In this document: piece after piece, positions 8,830 to 18,258 of the stretch
Position numbering within the stretch: the first letter of the stretch is position 1
Layout: each line of letters starts with the position of its first letter
Source of the DNA: Streptomyces coacervatus
GTDB lineage: Bacteria > Actinomycetota > Actinomycetes > Streptomycetales > Streptomycetaceae
Assembly: GCF_029223485.1 (NCBI RefSeq)
Contig: NZ_JARHTP010000002.1
Coordinates: 124,001 to 188,000, forward strand
Direction: 5' to 3'
DNA: 64,000 nt
Translations under genes and position numbers: made by a program
The notes under the pieces: generated by a model
Database searches by the model: none
What the model saw: only the letters and a program-made list of their open reading frames with translations
What the model was told of the DNA's origin: nothing

Positions 8830-9090
8830 ATGACGACGATCGACTGGCGCGAGCTGACCCACGCCTACGGATCGGCGGCGCCGAGGACGACGCGGTGTGG
8901 TCCGGACGTTTGTGTCGGCCGAGGACTACGTGGGCGGGACGGACGGGCAGGCGCGGCTGCGCGGCGAGGCGACCGCAGCAGGACAGGCGGAGGCCGCCCG
9001 GGCTCTGACGTACGTCTTCGGCGAGGGGCGCTGTCCCTCCTGCGGCACTGTGTTCCTTGTGGCGCAGGAGGTGGAGAAGCAGTGGATCCG
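8830..9090 (+). pseudogene. Degraded coding remnants (hypothetical protein fragments)
   Basis: From the ATG at 8830 the frame reads MTTIDWRELTHAYGSA, a plausible start of a conserved Streptomyces cytoplasmic protein. Within about 20 codons the sense shifts frame to a stretch containing TFVSAEDYVGG and then GEGRCPSCGTVFLVAQEVEKQW, a CxxC end. Neither frame gives a complete gene with its own stop; the second runs on through the protease antisense. I read this as a frameshifted or internally deleted gene. The family is uncertain; a HEAT-repeat or SUKH-like protein is only a guess. The flanks 8671-8829 and 9122-9142 hold the ROK promoter and nothing else I can name. Confidence 0.4.
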
Positions 9091-9092
9091 AC

Positions 9093-9121
9093 CCGGGCGC
9101 CCCGTTGTGCGGGGCGCCCGG
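9093..9121. terminator. Hairpin terminator downstream of the metalloprotease
   Basis: CGGGCGCCCC (9094-9103) and GGGGCGCCCG (9111-9120) form a perfect 10-bp stem, extendable by one C-G pair, with a seven-base loop. It sits 22 bases past the stop of the minus-strand protease gene. No U-tract follows, as is common for Streptomyces terminators. Confidence 0.7.
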
Positions 9122-9142
9122 ACCGGTGTCCTCGCTCCGCGG

Positions 9143-10933
9143 TCAGCGGTGCGCGGCCGGGGTGTTGGCCTCGGTGACATTGACCGCGGACCAGGCCTGG
9201 TCCACCGTCTTGTACTCCGTGCTGTCCGCGCCGTAGAGGTCCTTGGCCGCCTTCAGCGTCGCGACGCGCGCGTTGTGGAAGTCGGTCGTGGAGACCATGT
9301 AGCGGGTCAGGGCCCGGTAGAAGATGGCCGTGGCCTTGGTGCGGCCGATGCCCTTGACCGTCGAGCCGTCGTACGTCGGCGAGTCGTACTTGACGGTGCC
9401 GATCGTCTTCTGGCCGCTGCCCTCGGCGAGCAGGTAGTAGGCGTGCGAGGAGACGCCGGAACCGGCGTGCACCTCGGCGTCGTACGCCTCGGGCGACCAG
9501 TAGTCGATCGTGCCCTCGAGCCGGTCGAGCGACGGGTGGTCGAGGCGGCGCAGGAACTTCTGGGCCAGTCCCATCTTCTCGCCGATGAGGTAGTCCGGCG
9601 TGTCCTTCGGGTTGTTGGCGAAGAACTCGACGTTCGAGCCGAAGATGTCCGCGAGGGACTCGTTCAGCGCGCCCGGCTCGCCGTACTGGTTGCCCTCCGC
9701 GTCGACGCGGGTGGGCTCCAGCTTGGCGGTGGCGTCGACCACGCCGTGGGTCAGCTCGTGGCCGGTGACGTCCAGGGCGACCAGCGGCTTCTTGAACATG
9801 TCGCCGTCGCCGTCGCCGTAGAGCATGCAGTCACAGGTCGAGTCCCAGAACGCGTTGGCCACCTTGTTGCCGAAGTGGACCATGGCGTGGGCGCCCTTGC
9901 CGTTGTTCTCGATGCCCTTGCGACCGAAGGTCTTCTTGTAGAAGTCCAGGGTCTTGGTGACGCCGTACTGGGCGTCGGCGGCGGCGCTGTTCCGGCTGGA
10001 GACGGCGCCGTTGCCGAAGACATCGTTGGTGGTGGTGATCTTCTTGCCGCGCGCGAAGCTCTCCAGCTCCTGGCCCTTGGCGTCCCGGGTCTCGGTGCCC
10101 CAGCGGGTGGGGTCCTTGAGCAGGTAGGTGGTACGGGCCGTGCGGGTGGTGGTGAGCGGGACGACGCCGACGAAGAGGGACTTGCCGGTGCCGTGGGCCG
10201 TCGACGGGTAGCGGGTGGCGCCAACCGCAGACGAAGCCGCCGTGAGTCCGGCGACCTGGGAGCCGACGCCCGTGGCGGGGTCGAGCTTCTCGCCGCGCTC
10301 GCGCAGGGTGTCGAGCAGCCCGGGCGAGAGGAACTCGTCGCTGTCGGGCGTGTTGCTGCGCACCTTGCCGGTGAGGGCGTCGACGACGACCGTCCGGGAG
10401 CCGGTGCCCTCGGCGGTGCCACTGTCGGTGACCGACACCTGGTAGGCGAGGGCGGAGGCGCCGTCACGGGCGTCCACGACGAGTTCGGCGGTCCCGGCGT
10501 CGCCCTTGGCGGCCGCGGCCGCCTTCTGCTGGGCCTCGGCGGCCGACAGCTTGGCGGTGGTGGCGGCGGGCTTGACGGTGTGCCCGGCGGCCCGGGTGAC
10601 ACCCGCGTACGCCAACTGCTTGGTGAGGTGAACGACGAGGTCGCCACCGAGGACCGTCATGCCCTGATGCGCCCGGGTGAACCGGACGTGCCGGGCACCC
10701 TCCGGGTCGATCATGACGTCCTGGGCCTGCAGTTCGTCGCCCTGGGAGACGCCGGTCGCAGAGGCGTGGGCGAAGGCGGCGGCGCGGGCGGCGGACACCA
10801 CGGACGCGGCCGTGGTGGCGGCGGTGGCGTGCCCCGTCTCGGTGGTGGTGCCGAAGGCTGTGCCGGCCAGACCCGTGGCGGCCGTCGTCACAGCGACGGC
10901 GACCGCCACGCTGCGTATGTGCGGTCTACGCAC
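9143..10933 (-). CDS. Secreted M4 (thermolysin-type) neutral metalloprotease
   Basis: A 596-residue preproenzyme that hydrolyses extracellular proteins. The GTG start at 10933 is preceded by an AAGGAAGGAA ribosome site about nine bases upstream. Residues 1-29 are a signal peptide (RRPHIRSVAVAVAVTT...). A long propeptide with FTP/PepSY-like character (MIDPEGARHVRFTRAHQGM ... VYQVSVT-type strands) reaches to about residue 230. The mature domain has the zinc site HELTHGVVD (His392, catalytic Glu393, His396), third ligand Glu425 in GALNESLADIFG, and the catalytic-His region GSGVSSHAYYLL. It is a stand-alone gene with its own terminator and a long AT-rich upstream region. It resembles the Streptomyces neutral proteases (Npr/SSMP group). 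Confidence 0.93.
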   Translation of the reverse strand: MRRPHIRSVAVAVAVTTAATGLAGTAFGTTTETGHATAATTAASVVSAARAAAFAHASATGVSQGDELQAQDVMIDPEGARHVRFTRAHQGMTVLGGDLVVHLTKQLAYAGVTRAAGHTVKPAATTAKLSAAEAQQKAAAAAKGDAGTAELVVDARDGASALAYQVSVTDSGTAEGTGSRTVVVDALTGKVRSNTPDSDEFLSPGLLDTLRERGEKLDPATGVGSQVAGLTAASSAVGATRYPSTAHGTGKSLFVGVVPLTTTRTARTTYLLKDPTRWGTETRDAKGQELESFARGKKITTTNDVFGNGAVSSRNSAAADAQYGVTKTLDFYKKTFGRKGIENNGKGAHAMVHFGNKVANAFWDSTCDCMLYGDGDGDMFKKPLVALDVTGHELTHGVVDATAKLEPTRVDAEGNQYGEPGALNESLADIFGSNVEFFANNPKDTPDYLIGEKMGLAQKFLRRLDHPSLDRLEGTIDYWSPEAYDAEVHAGSGVSSHAYYLLAEGSGQKTIGTVKYDSPTYDGSTVKGIGRTKATAIFYRALTRYMVSTTDFHNARVATLKAAKDLYGADSTEYKTVDQAWSAVNVTEANTPAAHR

Positions 10934-11069
10934 TGATGAGGGTTCCTTCCTTGCAAGGCGGCCGGGATCACCAACCGCCTTGACGCATGGCTCCGTTGGG
11001 TGCCATGGGGGCTGGTCGGGCCCCGGGAAGTAACCCTTTCGGACGAGTCATGTCCATGTAAAGACTAAA

Positions 11070-11090
11070 ATATCGCTTTCCGTGCGATAT
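11070..11090. promoter_or_regulatory. AT-rich intergenic region with perfect inverted repeat
   Basis: The 247-256 bases between the divergent metalloprotease and serine hydrolase genes are strikingly AT-rich at 11050-11115. ATATCGC (11070-11076) and GCGATAT (11084-11090) form a perfect seven-base inverted repeat with a seven-base spacer, a size suited to a dimeric repressor. Which of the two genes it controls is unknown. Confidence 0.45.
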
Positions 11091-11165
11091 ATGGCAATAC
11101 TTTGCAAATCCACATCGCTCAGTGATCAGCGGGTGACGAACTGTGCGTCGACTGTGGAGATGTGA

Positions 11166-12392
<1,227 letters not shown>

Positions 12393-12474
12393 CCCGGCGG
12401 GAACCCGCCCGCCCTGGTGGACGTTGTCCGGTCGAGCCCACTGCAGGCACGACCGACGACACCAGGGCGGCGCA

Positions 12475-14007
12475 ATGAGCGAGTTGGTCCCCGGGGGCAA
12501 CATGCCCCTTCCGGCTGGTGCCGTGACGGTCCGGGTGCCAGGCCCCTTCGACGTGTCGGCGCTGATCACGGACGACGGGGGCAAGGTCCGGGGCGACGGC
12601 GACTTCGTGTTCTACAACCAGCCCTCCGCCCCGGGCGCCCGGCTGACCGGCGACACGCTCACCGTAGACCCGCCGCGGCTGCGCCCGGGAGCCACCAGGG
12701 TCACCGTGGTCGTCAGCCCGGCCGAGCCCGGCACTCCCCTGGGCCGCCTGCCGGCCCCCACGCTCCACGTCTCGGATCCGGGCGGCCGCCGCCTGGCCAG
12801 CTTCACCCCGCCACGCCCGGCGCAGGAGACGGTGCTGCTGCTCGCGGAGTTCTACCGGCGGGGCGGCGGCTGGAAGCTGCGCGCCCTGGGGCAGGGGTAT
12901 GCCGACGGGCTCGCCGGTCTCGCGAGGGACTTCGGCGTGGACGTCCTCGACGATGCGACCTCGGCGGTGCCGCCGAGGACACACGGGCTGCAGTCCAGCT
13001 CTGCGACGCGACGGACACCCGGGGCCCGGGTCACGTCCCCGACGCCACCGCCGCCTCCGTCCCGGCCCACATCGCCGACGCGACCGAACTGGCCGTCCCA
13101 CCCCACGCCTCCGACACCGCCGACTTCGCCACCCCGGTCCACACCCCCGACCCCAGCGCGCGTCGGAGCCCGCCCGCCGTCCCCGACGCCACCGATCCCC
13201 AGGGCCCGCTCCAACTCCCCCACCCCGGCCGACCCCGACGGCTTTCTCGGTCTGGTCAACTCCGCTCGCGCCGCGGCCGGTTCACCGCCCGTCGTTCTCG
13301 ACGCCCGTCTGACGTCCGCGGCCCGCGCCCATGCCGGTGCCATGGCCGCGGCGGGGTGCCTCGGTGTCGAGGGCCGGGACGGTGTCTCCGTCTACCAGCG
13401 CGTCACGGCCGCCGGATACGCATATCTCACCGTCGGCGAGCATCTGGTCTCCGGCCCGCGTACGCCCGCCGAGTTCGTCCGGTACTGCCTGAGCGACGAG
13501 CAGCCCGGCCGCACCCTGCGCGACCCGGCTTTCACCCACGCAGGCCTGGCGTACGTCGGCGACGGCCGCTCGGGCGACACGTACTGGACCGCGCTGTGGG
13601 CCAGACCTCTCACGCCGGGCGACCTGGCGCGGACGGCGGCCGAGGTCGTCGACCTCACCAACCGGGAGCGCGCCAGGGCCGGTCTGCCTCCGCTGGCCGT
13701 GGACCCCCTGCTCGCCACCGCGGCGCAGGCGCACAGCGCGGACATGGTGGCCCGCGCCTTCTACTCGCACACATCGCCGGAAGGCGGTCAGCCCTGGGAC
13801 CGGGCCGCCGCCGCGGGTGCACGCCGGCGCTCGATCGGCGAGAACATCGCCTGCGGCCAGCGCTCCCCCGCCGAGGTCGTGGACGGCTGGATGAACAGCC
13901 CCGGCCACCGCGCCAACATCCTCAAGCCCGCTTTCACCCACATCGGGATCGGCTTCGCCGGCGGCGGCCCGGCCGGCATGTACTGGACGCAGCTGTTCGG
14001 CGCCTGA
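12475..14007 (+). CDS. TerD-like domain fused to two CAP/SCP domains
   Basis: A 510-residue three-module protein. Residues 1-~165 are TerD-like: GGNMPLP, then GGKVRGDGDFVFYNQP, the calcium-binding and strand motif of the family, and LRPGATRVTVVVS. A Pro/Thr-rich linker follows (~170-262). CAP domain 1 (~265-370) keeps ARAHAG and VGEHL but reads QPGRTLRDP where the second catalytic-site His is expected. CAP domain 2 (~382-508) is canonical: AQAHSADM, SIGENIACG, SPGHRANIL. CAP domains are normally extracytoplasmic, yet the N-terminus (MSELVPGGNMPLPAG) is a TerD start with no signal peptide. The role is unknown; TerD proteins belong to stress and tellurite-resistance systems. It lies 64 bases upstream of the AIM24 gene. 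Confidence 0.85.
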   Translation: MSELVPGGNMPLPAGAVTVRVPGPFDVSALITDDGGKVRGDGDFVFYNQPSAPGARLTGDTLTVDPPRLRPGATRVTVVVSPAEPGTPLGRLPAPTLHVSDPGGRRLASFTPPRPAQETVLLLAEFYRRGGGWKLRALGQGYADGLAGLARDFGVDVLDDATSAVPPRTHGLQSSSATRRTPGARVTSPTPPPPPSRPTSPTRPNWPSHPTPPTPPTSPPRSTPPTPARVGARPPSPTPPIPRARSNSPTPADPDGFLGLVNSARAAAGSPPVVLDARLTSAARAHAGAMAAAGCLGVEGRDGVSVYQRVTAAGYAYLTVGEHLVSGPRTPAEFVRYCLSDEQPGRTLRDPAFTHAGLAYVGDGRSGDTYWTALWARPLTPGDLARTAAEVVDLTNRERARAGLPPLAVDPLLATAAQAHSADMVARAFYSHTSPEGGQPWDRAAAAGARRRSIGENIACGQRSPAEVVDGWMNSPGHRANILKPAFTHIGIGFAGGGPAGMYWTQLFGA

Positions 14008-14071
14008 CCACTGGAAACCGCTCCTCCCCGCGATCTTGGCGGAATGGAATCCTCCGGGACAGGATGCCCGC

Positions 14072-14749
14072 ATGAAGGGTTCCCTCTTTTCCAGCGAGTA
14101 CATGGTCCAGCCGGCCGCCGCGCCCGGCATGACGATCGAGAACGCCAAGTGCATCAAATACGCGGTGAACGGCGAGATGCTCGCCCGCCAGGGCGCCATG
14201 GTCGCCTACCGCGGCAACCTCCAGTTCGAGCGCAAGGGCCAGGGCGTGGGCGGCATGCTCAAGCGCGCGGTCACCGGGGAGGGACTGCCGCTCATGGCGG
14301 TGCGCGGACAGGGCGAGGCCTGGTTCGCGCACGAGGCACAGAACTGTTTCATCGTCGAGGTCGACCCCGGCGACGAGTTCACCGTCAACGGCCGCAACGT
14401 CCTGTGTTTCGACGCCTCGTTGTCGTACCGGATCGCGACGGTGAAGGGCGCGGGCATCGCCGGCGGCGGCCTGTTCAACAGTGTCTTCACGGGGCAGGGC
14501 AGGCTGGGCCTGGTCTGCGAGGGCAATCCGCTGGTGATCCCGGTCTCGCCGCAGTTCCCGGTGTACGTGGACACGGACGCGGTCGTCGGCTGGACGGCCG
14601 GTCTGGGCACCTCGCTGCACCGTTCGCAGTCCATCGGATCGATGCTGCGCGGGGGCAGCGGGGAGGCCGTGCAGTTGATGCTGCAGGGCGACGGGTACGT
14701 CGTCGTACGGCCGAGCGAGGCGACGCCTCAGAAGGCCCAGCAGCACTGA
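14072..14749 (+). CDS. AIM24 family protein
   Basis: A 225-residue protein of the AIM24/DUF124 family, a beta-strand-rich tryptophan-attenuator-like fold of unknown bacterial function. Family features are the N-terminal SSEYMVQPA, the strand LFNSVFTGQGRLGLVCEG and GRNVLCFDASL. The ATG at 14072 has AGGA about seven bases upstream. In streptomycetes AIM24 genes are often beside ter-type genes, and here it follows the TerD-CAP fusion on the same strand, so the two may form an operon. An intrinsic terminator follows 84 bases after the stop. Confidence 0.88.
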   Translation: MKGSLFSSEYMVQPAAAPGMTIENAKCIKYAVNGEMLARQGAMVAYRGNLQFERKGQGVGGMLKRAVTGEGLPLMAVRGQGEAWFAHEAQNCFIVEVDPGDEFTVNGRNVLCFDASLSYRIATVKGAGIAGGGLFNSVFTGQGRLGLVCEGNPLVIPVSPQFPVYVDTDAVVGWTAGLGTSLHRSQSIGSMLRGGSGEAVQLMLQGDGYVVVRPSEATPQKAQQH

Positions 14750-14832
14750 GGCCCATCGCGCCCCGTGAAGTGATCTGCGCCTCAGGAGCAACCTCTCCGG
14801 CGGCGACGGCGTCTTGATCCACAGCAGGTGAT

Positions 14833-14862
14833 GCCCTGGCCCTGCGGGCCAGGGCCAATTTT
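14833..14862 (+). terminator. Intrinsic terminator after the AIM24 gene
   Basis: GCCCTGGCCC (14833-14842) and GGGCCAGGGC (14846-14855) form a perfect 10-bp stem with a three-base loop. It is followed by CAATTTTC, a short T-tract unusual for this GC-rich sequence. Confidence 0.8.
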
Positions 14863-14867
14863 CGACG

Positions 14868-14932
14868 TGCTATACACTCCATGTATACATTTCATGTATA
14901 GACGGCATGTATACGTGGGGTGCATACGGACC
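14868..14932. repeat. Five 13-bp tandem repeats upstream of the TPR gene (iteron-like operator)
   Basis: Units start at 14868, 14881, 14894, 14907 and 14920, exactly 13 bases apart. The three central units begin ATGTATA; the outer ones are TGCTATAC and GTGCATAC. The second and fourth contain the palindrome GTATAC. The array ends 11 bases before the ATG at 14944 and just after a terminator, so it occupies the whole promoter region. A cooperative repressor or activator site is the likely role; the binding protein is not identified. Confidence 0.7.
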
Positions 14933-14943
14933 GAAAGGGATCC

Positions 14944-15984
14944 ATGTACGGCAAGGCATTCGCCCCGGAGTACCAGGGCGCCCTCACCACCCTCTCCGTG
15001 AACTCCTCACTCACCGACGTACTGGCCGCCGGTACACGGGAGTTGAGAGCGGCCGAGCGGGCCGGGCTCCACGGTGAGGTGGCCCGCTCCGGGCTCGCGG
15101 TCGCCGAGGCGCACCGCCGGCTGGGGCAGGTCGGGGACGCCGACCGGGCGTGGAAGGCGAGTTACCGTGCCGCCCGGGCGGCCGGGGACACGGCGGCGAT
15201 GGCGTGGGCGCTGTGGAGCGGCGGCACCCTGGCCCGGCAGCGGGGTGCCTTCCCGCTGGCCTGGCGGCTGCTGGGGCTCGCCGCCGAACTCGGCGAGGCG
15301 GGCGGCGACGTCGTCGTACGCGGCTACTCCCTTGCGGGACTCGCCGAGACCGGCCGCATCCAGGGCGACTACGAGGCCGTCCGCAGGCTGCACGAGCAGC
15401 TGCTGGCCGAGGCGCGGCGGCGTGGCGAGGCGCGGCACACGGTGTGGGCGCTGGAGGGCATCGCGCAGATCCACCGCAACACGGGTGAGTACGACACGGC
15501 GTACGCCCTGTTCGAGGAGGCGGCCGGCATAGCCGCGCGCGCCGAGGACCGGCGCGGTCACGCGTGGGCGCTGCGCGGGCTCGCCGACATCGTGTCCGTG
15601 CGGGACGGGGACGTCGAGCGGGCGCTCGGGCTGCTGTCCGAGGCGGAGACGACCTGCCGTGCGATGAAGCTGTCCAGCGCACTGGCCTACAACCACAAGA
15701 TGCGCGGCAACGTGCTGTACCGGGCGGCGCGTTACGACGAGGCCCGTGATCTGTACGAGCAGGCGCTGGCGGAGTTCCGTGCGATGAGCGAGCCGCGCGG
15801 GGAGGCGCTGGCGCGGCTCGGGCTGGCCAAGTCGCTGGCCCGACTGGGCCGTGACCGGGCCGAGACGGCGGCCGAACTCGCCGAACTGGCAGATGAGCTG
15901 GGGCGAATCGGGTTGCGGCACGCGCGGGAGATGGTGGCGCGGGCGCAGGAGGAGTTCGGTGTCGGGGCGGAGGCCGTACGGTGA
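14944..15984 (+). CDS. Tetratricopeptide-repeat protein
   Basis: A 346-residue soluble all-helical protein with about seven TPR-like units, for example GDADRAWKASYRAARAAGD, GEYDTAYALFEEAAGIA and ARYDEARDLYEQALAEFRAM. No catalytic domain, signal peptide or DNA-binding domain is visible. The ATG at 14944 is preceded by GAAAGGGA; a GTG at 14920 is in frame but lies inside the last 13-bp repeat and is less likely. The stop overlaps the GTG of the polyprenyl synthase (GTGA), so the two proteins are probably made in fixed ratio and may interact. The function is unknown; a scaffold or regulatory partner of the prenyl synthase is an inference from coupling. Confidence 0.82.
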   Translation: MYGKAFAPEYQGALTTLSVNSSLTDVLAAGTRELRAAERAGLHGEVARSGLAVAEAHRRLGQVGDADRAWKASYRAARAAGDTAAMAWALWSGGTLARQRGAFPLAWRLLGLAAELGEAGGDVVVRGYSLAGLAETGRIQGDYEAVRRLHEQLLAEARRRGEARHTVWALEGIAQIHRNTGEYDTAYALFEEAAGIAARAEDRRGHAWALRGLADIVSVRDGDVERALGLLSEAETTCRAMKLSSALAYNHKMRGNVLYRAARYDEARDLYEQALAEFRAMSEPRGEALARLGLAKSLARLGRDRAETAAELAELADELGRIGLRHAREMVARAQEEFGVGAEAVR

Positions 15985-17018
15985 CGGCGCTTCCCGCGGC
16001 GTTGACGGCGCCGGCCGACGCTCCCGAAGTCCTTGACCGCTGCCGTGAGTTGGTGCGACCCGCGCTGGTGGAGGCCGTCGGGCGGATGCATCCTTGGGTG
16101 GGTGAGATGGCCGCGTACTCCTTCGGCTGGTGCGAGGTGGGCGGTGCGCCGGCCGTCGCGTCCGGCGGGAAGGGCCTACGGCAGGCGCTGGCCGTGCTCG
16201 GGGCCGAGGCGGCGGGCGCACCCGGGCGGGCCGGAGTGCCCGCGGCGGTCGCCGTGGAGCTGGTGCACACCTTCTCCCTCCTCCACGACGACATCATGGA
16301 CGGCGACGCGGCCCGGCGCCGCCGCCCCACCGTCTGGAAGGCGTACGGCACCGGACCCGCCGTCCTGGCGGGGGATGCGCTGTTCGCGCTGGCCGTCGAG
16401 ACCCTCGCCGCCGCACCGGGCGGGCCACACGCCGTGCGGGTGCTTTCGGCGGCGCTGGGTGACCTGGTGCGCGGCCAGGCGGACGACCTGCTGTTCGCCG
16501 CACGCCCGTGGACGGGGCCGCAGCGGGTGCGGCCGGAGGAGTACCGGGCGATGGCCGAGCACAAGACGGGCGCACTGCTCGGCTGCGGCGCCGCACTCGG
16601 CGCGTTGCTCGGCGGTGCGGCGCCCTCGGTGGTCGACGCCCTCGACCGGGCCGGGCGCCACCTCGGGATCGCCTTCCAGGTCATCGACGACGTCCTGGGC
16701 ATCTGGGGCGATCCCACGGTCACCGGGAAGCCCGTGCACGGCGATCTACGGGAGCGGAAGAAGACGTTCCCGGTGCTTGCCGCACTCGACTCCGATGCCC
16801 CCGGGGCCCAACGTCTCGCCGCACTTCTGGATGCGGGCGGGGACCCGGAGGAGGCGGCCGCGCTGATCGAGACGCTGGACGGCCGGTCGGTCGCGCTGGC
16901 CGAAGCAGAGGGTCACATCGCCGCGGTGGAGACGGCTCTCGCCGACGTGGCCCTGGAGGCACGTCCGGTGCACGAGCTGCGATCGCTGCTGGAGTATCTG
17001 GTGCGGCGGGATCTCTGA
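15981..17018 (+). CDS. Polyprenyl diphosphate synthase (E-prenyltransferase)
   Basis: A 345-residue enzyme condensing IPP with allylic diphosphates. The first Asp-rich motif is DDIMD (Asp103-Asp107, in LLHDDIMDGDAARRRRP). The second is IDDVLGIWGD in FQVIDDVLGIWGDP, and the isoprenoid-binding GGKGLR is at ~62-67. The GTG start at 15981 overlaps the TPR gene stop. Product length (C10 to C40) depends on residues before the first motif, here VHTFSLLH, and cannot be fixed by eye. No terpene cyclase lies beside it; the only cyclase in the window is the 2-MIB cyclase 19 kb away. Confidence 0.9.
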   Translation: MTALPAALTAPADAPEVLDRCRELVRPALVEAVGRMHPWVGEMAAYSFGWCEVGGAPAVASGGKGLRQALAVLGAEAAGAPGRAGVPAAVAVELVHTFSLLHDDIMDGDAARRRRPTVWKAYGTGPAVLAGDALFALAVETLAAAPGGPHAVRVLSAALGDLVRGQADDLLFAARPWTGPQRVRPEEYRAMAEHKTGALLGCGAALGALLGGAAPSVVDALDRAGRHLGIAFQVIDDVLGIWGDPTVTGKPVHGDLRERKKTFPVLAALDSDAPGAQRLAALLDAGGDPEEAAALIETLDGRSVALAEAEGHIAAVETALADVALEARPVHELRSLLEYLVRRDL

Positions 17019-17104
17019 AACCCCAAATGGTTTGACCTGCGCCGTCTCTCGCGTCAGGGTGCGAAGCGGCGCGGGCCGTCGCCCCCGTGCCGGAAAGGGT
17101 TGCC

Positions 17105-18067
17105 GTGTTGATCGGGATCTCCGAGGTCGAAGCCGCGGCCGAGCACATCGCCGGGCACGTCGTGCGTACGCCGACGCTGCCGAGCCCGGGACTGGCCGAC
17201 CTGCTCGGCGTCCCGGTCACAGTCAAGCTCGAACTGCTGCAGCGCACCGGGTCGTTCAAGGCGCGCGGGGCGACGGCGAAGCTGCTCTCGCTGAGTGCCG
17301 GCGAGCGGGCCGCCGGAGTCGTGGCGGTCAGCGGCGGCAACCACGGGATCGCCCTCGCGGTCATGGCGGCCGCCCTCGATGTGAAGGCCACGGTGGTCAT
17401 GCCGCGGTCGGCGCCCGCCCGTTCCGTCGAGATCGCGGAGGCCGCCGGGGCGTCGGTGCGGCTGGCCGCCGACATGGGTGAGGCGTTCGCGCTGATGAAG
17501 CCGCTGCAGGAGGAAGGGCTGACGCTGGTCCATCCGTTCGACGATCCGGTGGTCGTCGCCGGGCAGGGCACCGTCGGACTGGAGTTCGCCGCCGACGCGG
17601 GTGACGTCACCGACGTGCTCGTCAGCATCGGAGGCGGCGGACTGATCTCCGGCGTCGCGGCGGCCCTGCGGGACCGGCGGCCGGACGTGCGGATCTGGGG
17701 CGTGGAGACCGAGGGCGCCCAGGCCATGTCCCAGGCGCTGGCGGCGGGCGGCCCGGTGCCGGTCGCCCTGTCGTCCATCGTGACCACGCTCAGCGCACCG
17801 TCCGTCTCGCAGCTGACCTACGACCATGTGTCCGCGCTGGTCCACGAGGTGCTCGTGGTGCCGGACCGGGAGGCGGTGCAGGGCACGCTGGACCTCGCCG
17901 ACCACGCCAAGGTATGGGCGGAACCCGCGGCCGGCTGTCTCCTGCCCGCGGCCCGGCAGGTCCTGGAGCGGGTCGGTGAGGGCGCCCGGCTCGGGCTGGT
18001 CGTGTGCGGGGGCAACGCGACGACCGGCGATGTCATGCAGTGGGCGACACGCTTCGGACTGCGCTGA
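17105..18067 (+). CDS. PLP-dependent threonine/serine ammonia-lyase (fold type II)
   Basis: A 320-residue enzyme predicted to deaminate threonine or serine to the 2-oxo acid. The PLP lysine is in GSFKARGA, the phosphate-binding loop is GGGGLISG, and SGGNHGIA binds the substrate carboxylate. It lacks the C-terminal ACT-like regulatory domain of biosynthetic IlvA, so a catabolic or racemase-like role fits. I chose GTG at 17105 because GGAAAGG lies six bases upstream; GTG at 17087 is in frame but has no site. It follows the prenyl synthase by 86 bases. Confidence 0.87.
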   Translation: MLIGISEVEAAAEHIAGHVVRTPTLPSPGLADLLGVPVTVKLELLQRTGSFKARGATAKLLSLSAGERAAGVVAVSGGNHGIALAVMAAALDVKATVVMPRSAPARSVEIAEAAGASVRLAADMGEAFALMKPLQEEGLTLVHPFDDPVVVAGQGTVGLEFAADAGDVTDVLVSIGGGGLISGVAAALRDRRPDVRIWGVETEGAQAMSQALAAGGPVPVALSSIVTTLSAPSVSQLTYDHVSALVHEVLVVPDREAVQGTLDLADHAKVWAEPAAGCLLPAARQVLERVGEGARLGLVVCGGNATTGDVMQWATRFGLR

Positions 18068-18258
18068 GTTTCGGTCGTTGCCCTCTGAATGCTGTCCTTG
18101 AATTCCGGTCAGGATAACGGGACTTCCATGAATTCCCGCAACGGCACATGAACAAATGCCCGCGGGCACCGATGATTTGCGGATCCTTTGAACGCACCCC
18201 GTCGCACTCCTCGTACCTCTGTGAAAGGTGTGACCCAGGGGTTCGACGAGGGATGGCC

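Noticed and set aside
12955..13230. Possible paired frameshift in the linker of the TerD-CAP protein, since the sister frame also reads as an acidic linker
   Set aside because: Both frames give low-complexity linkers, the flanking domains are in one frame, and no homologous sequence can decide it by eye.
14920..14943. GTG 14920 as the TPR gene start
   Set aside because: It falls inside the last 13-bp repeat and lacks a ribosome site; ATG 14944 has GAAAGGGA upstream.
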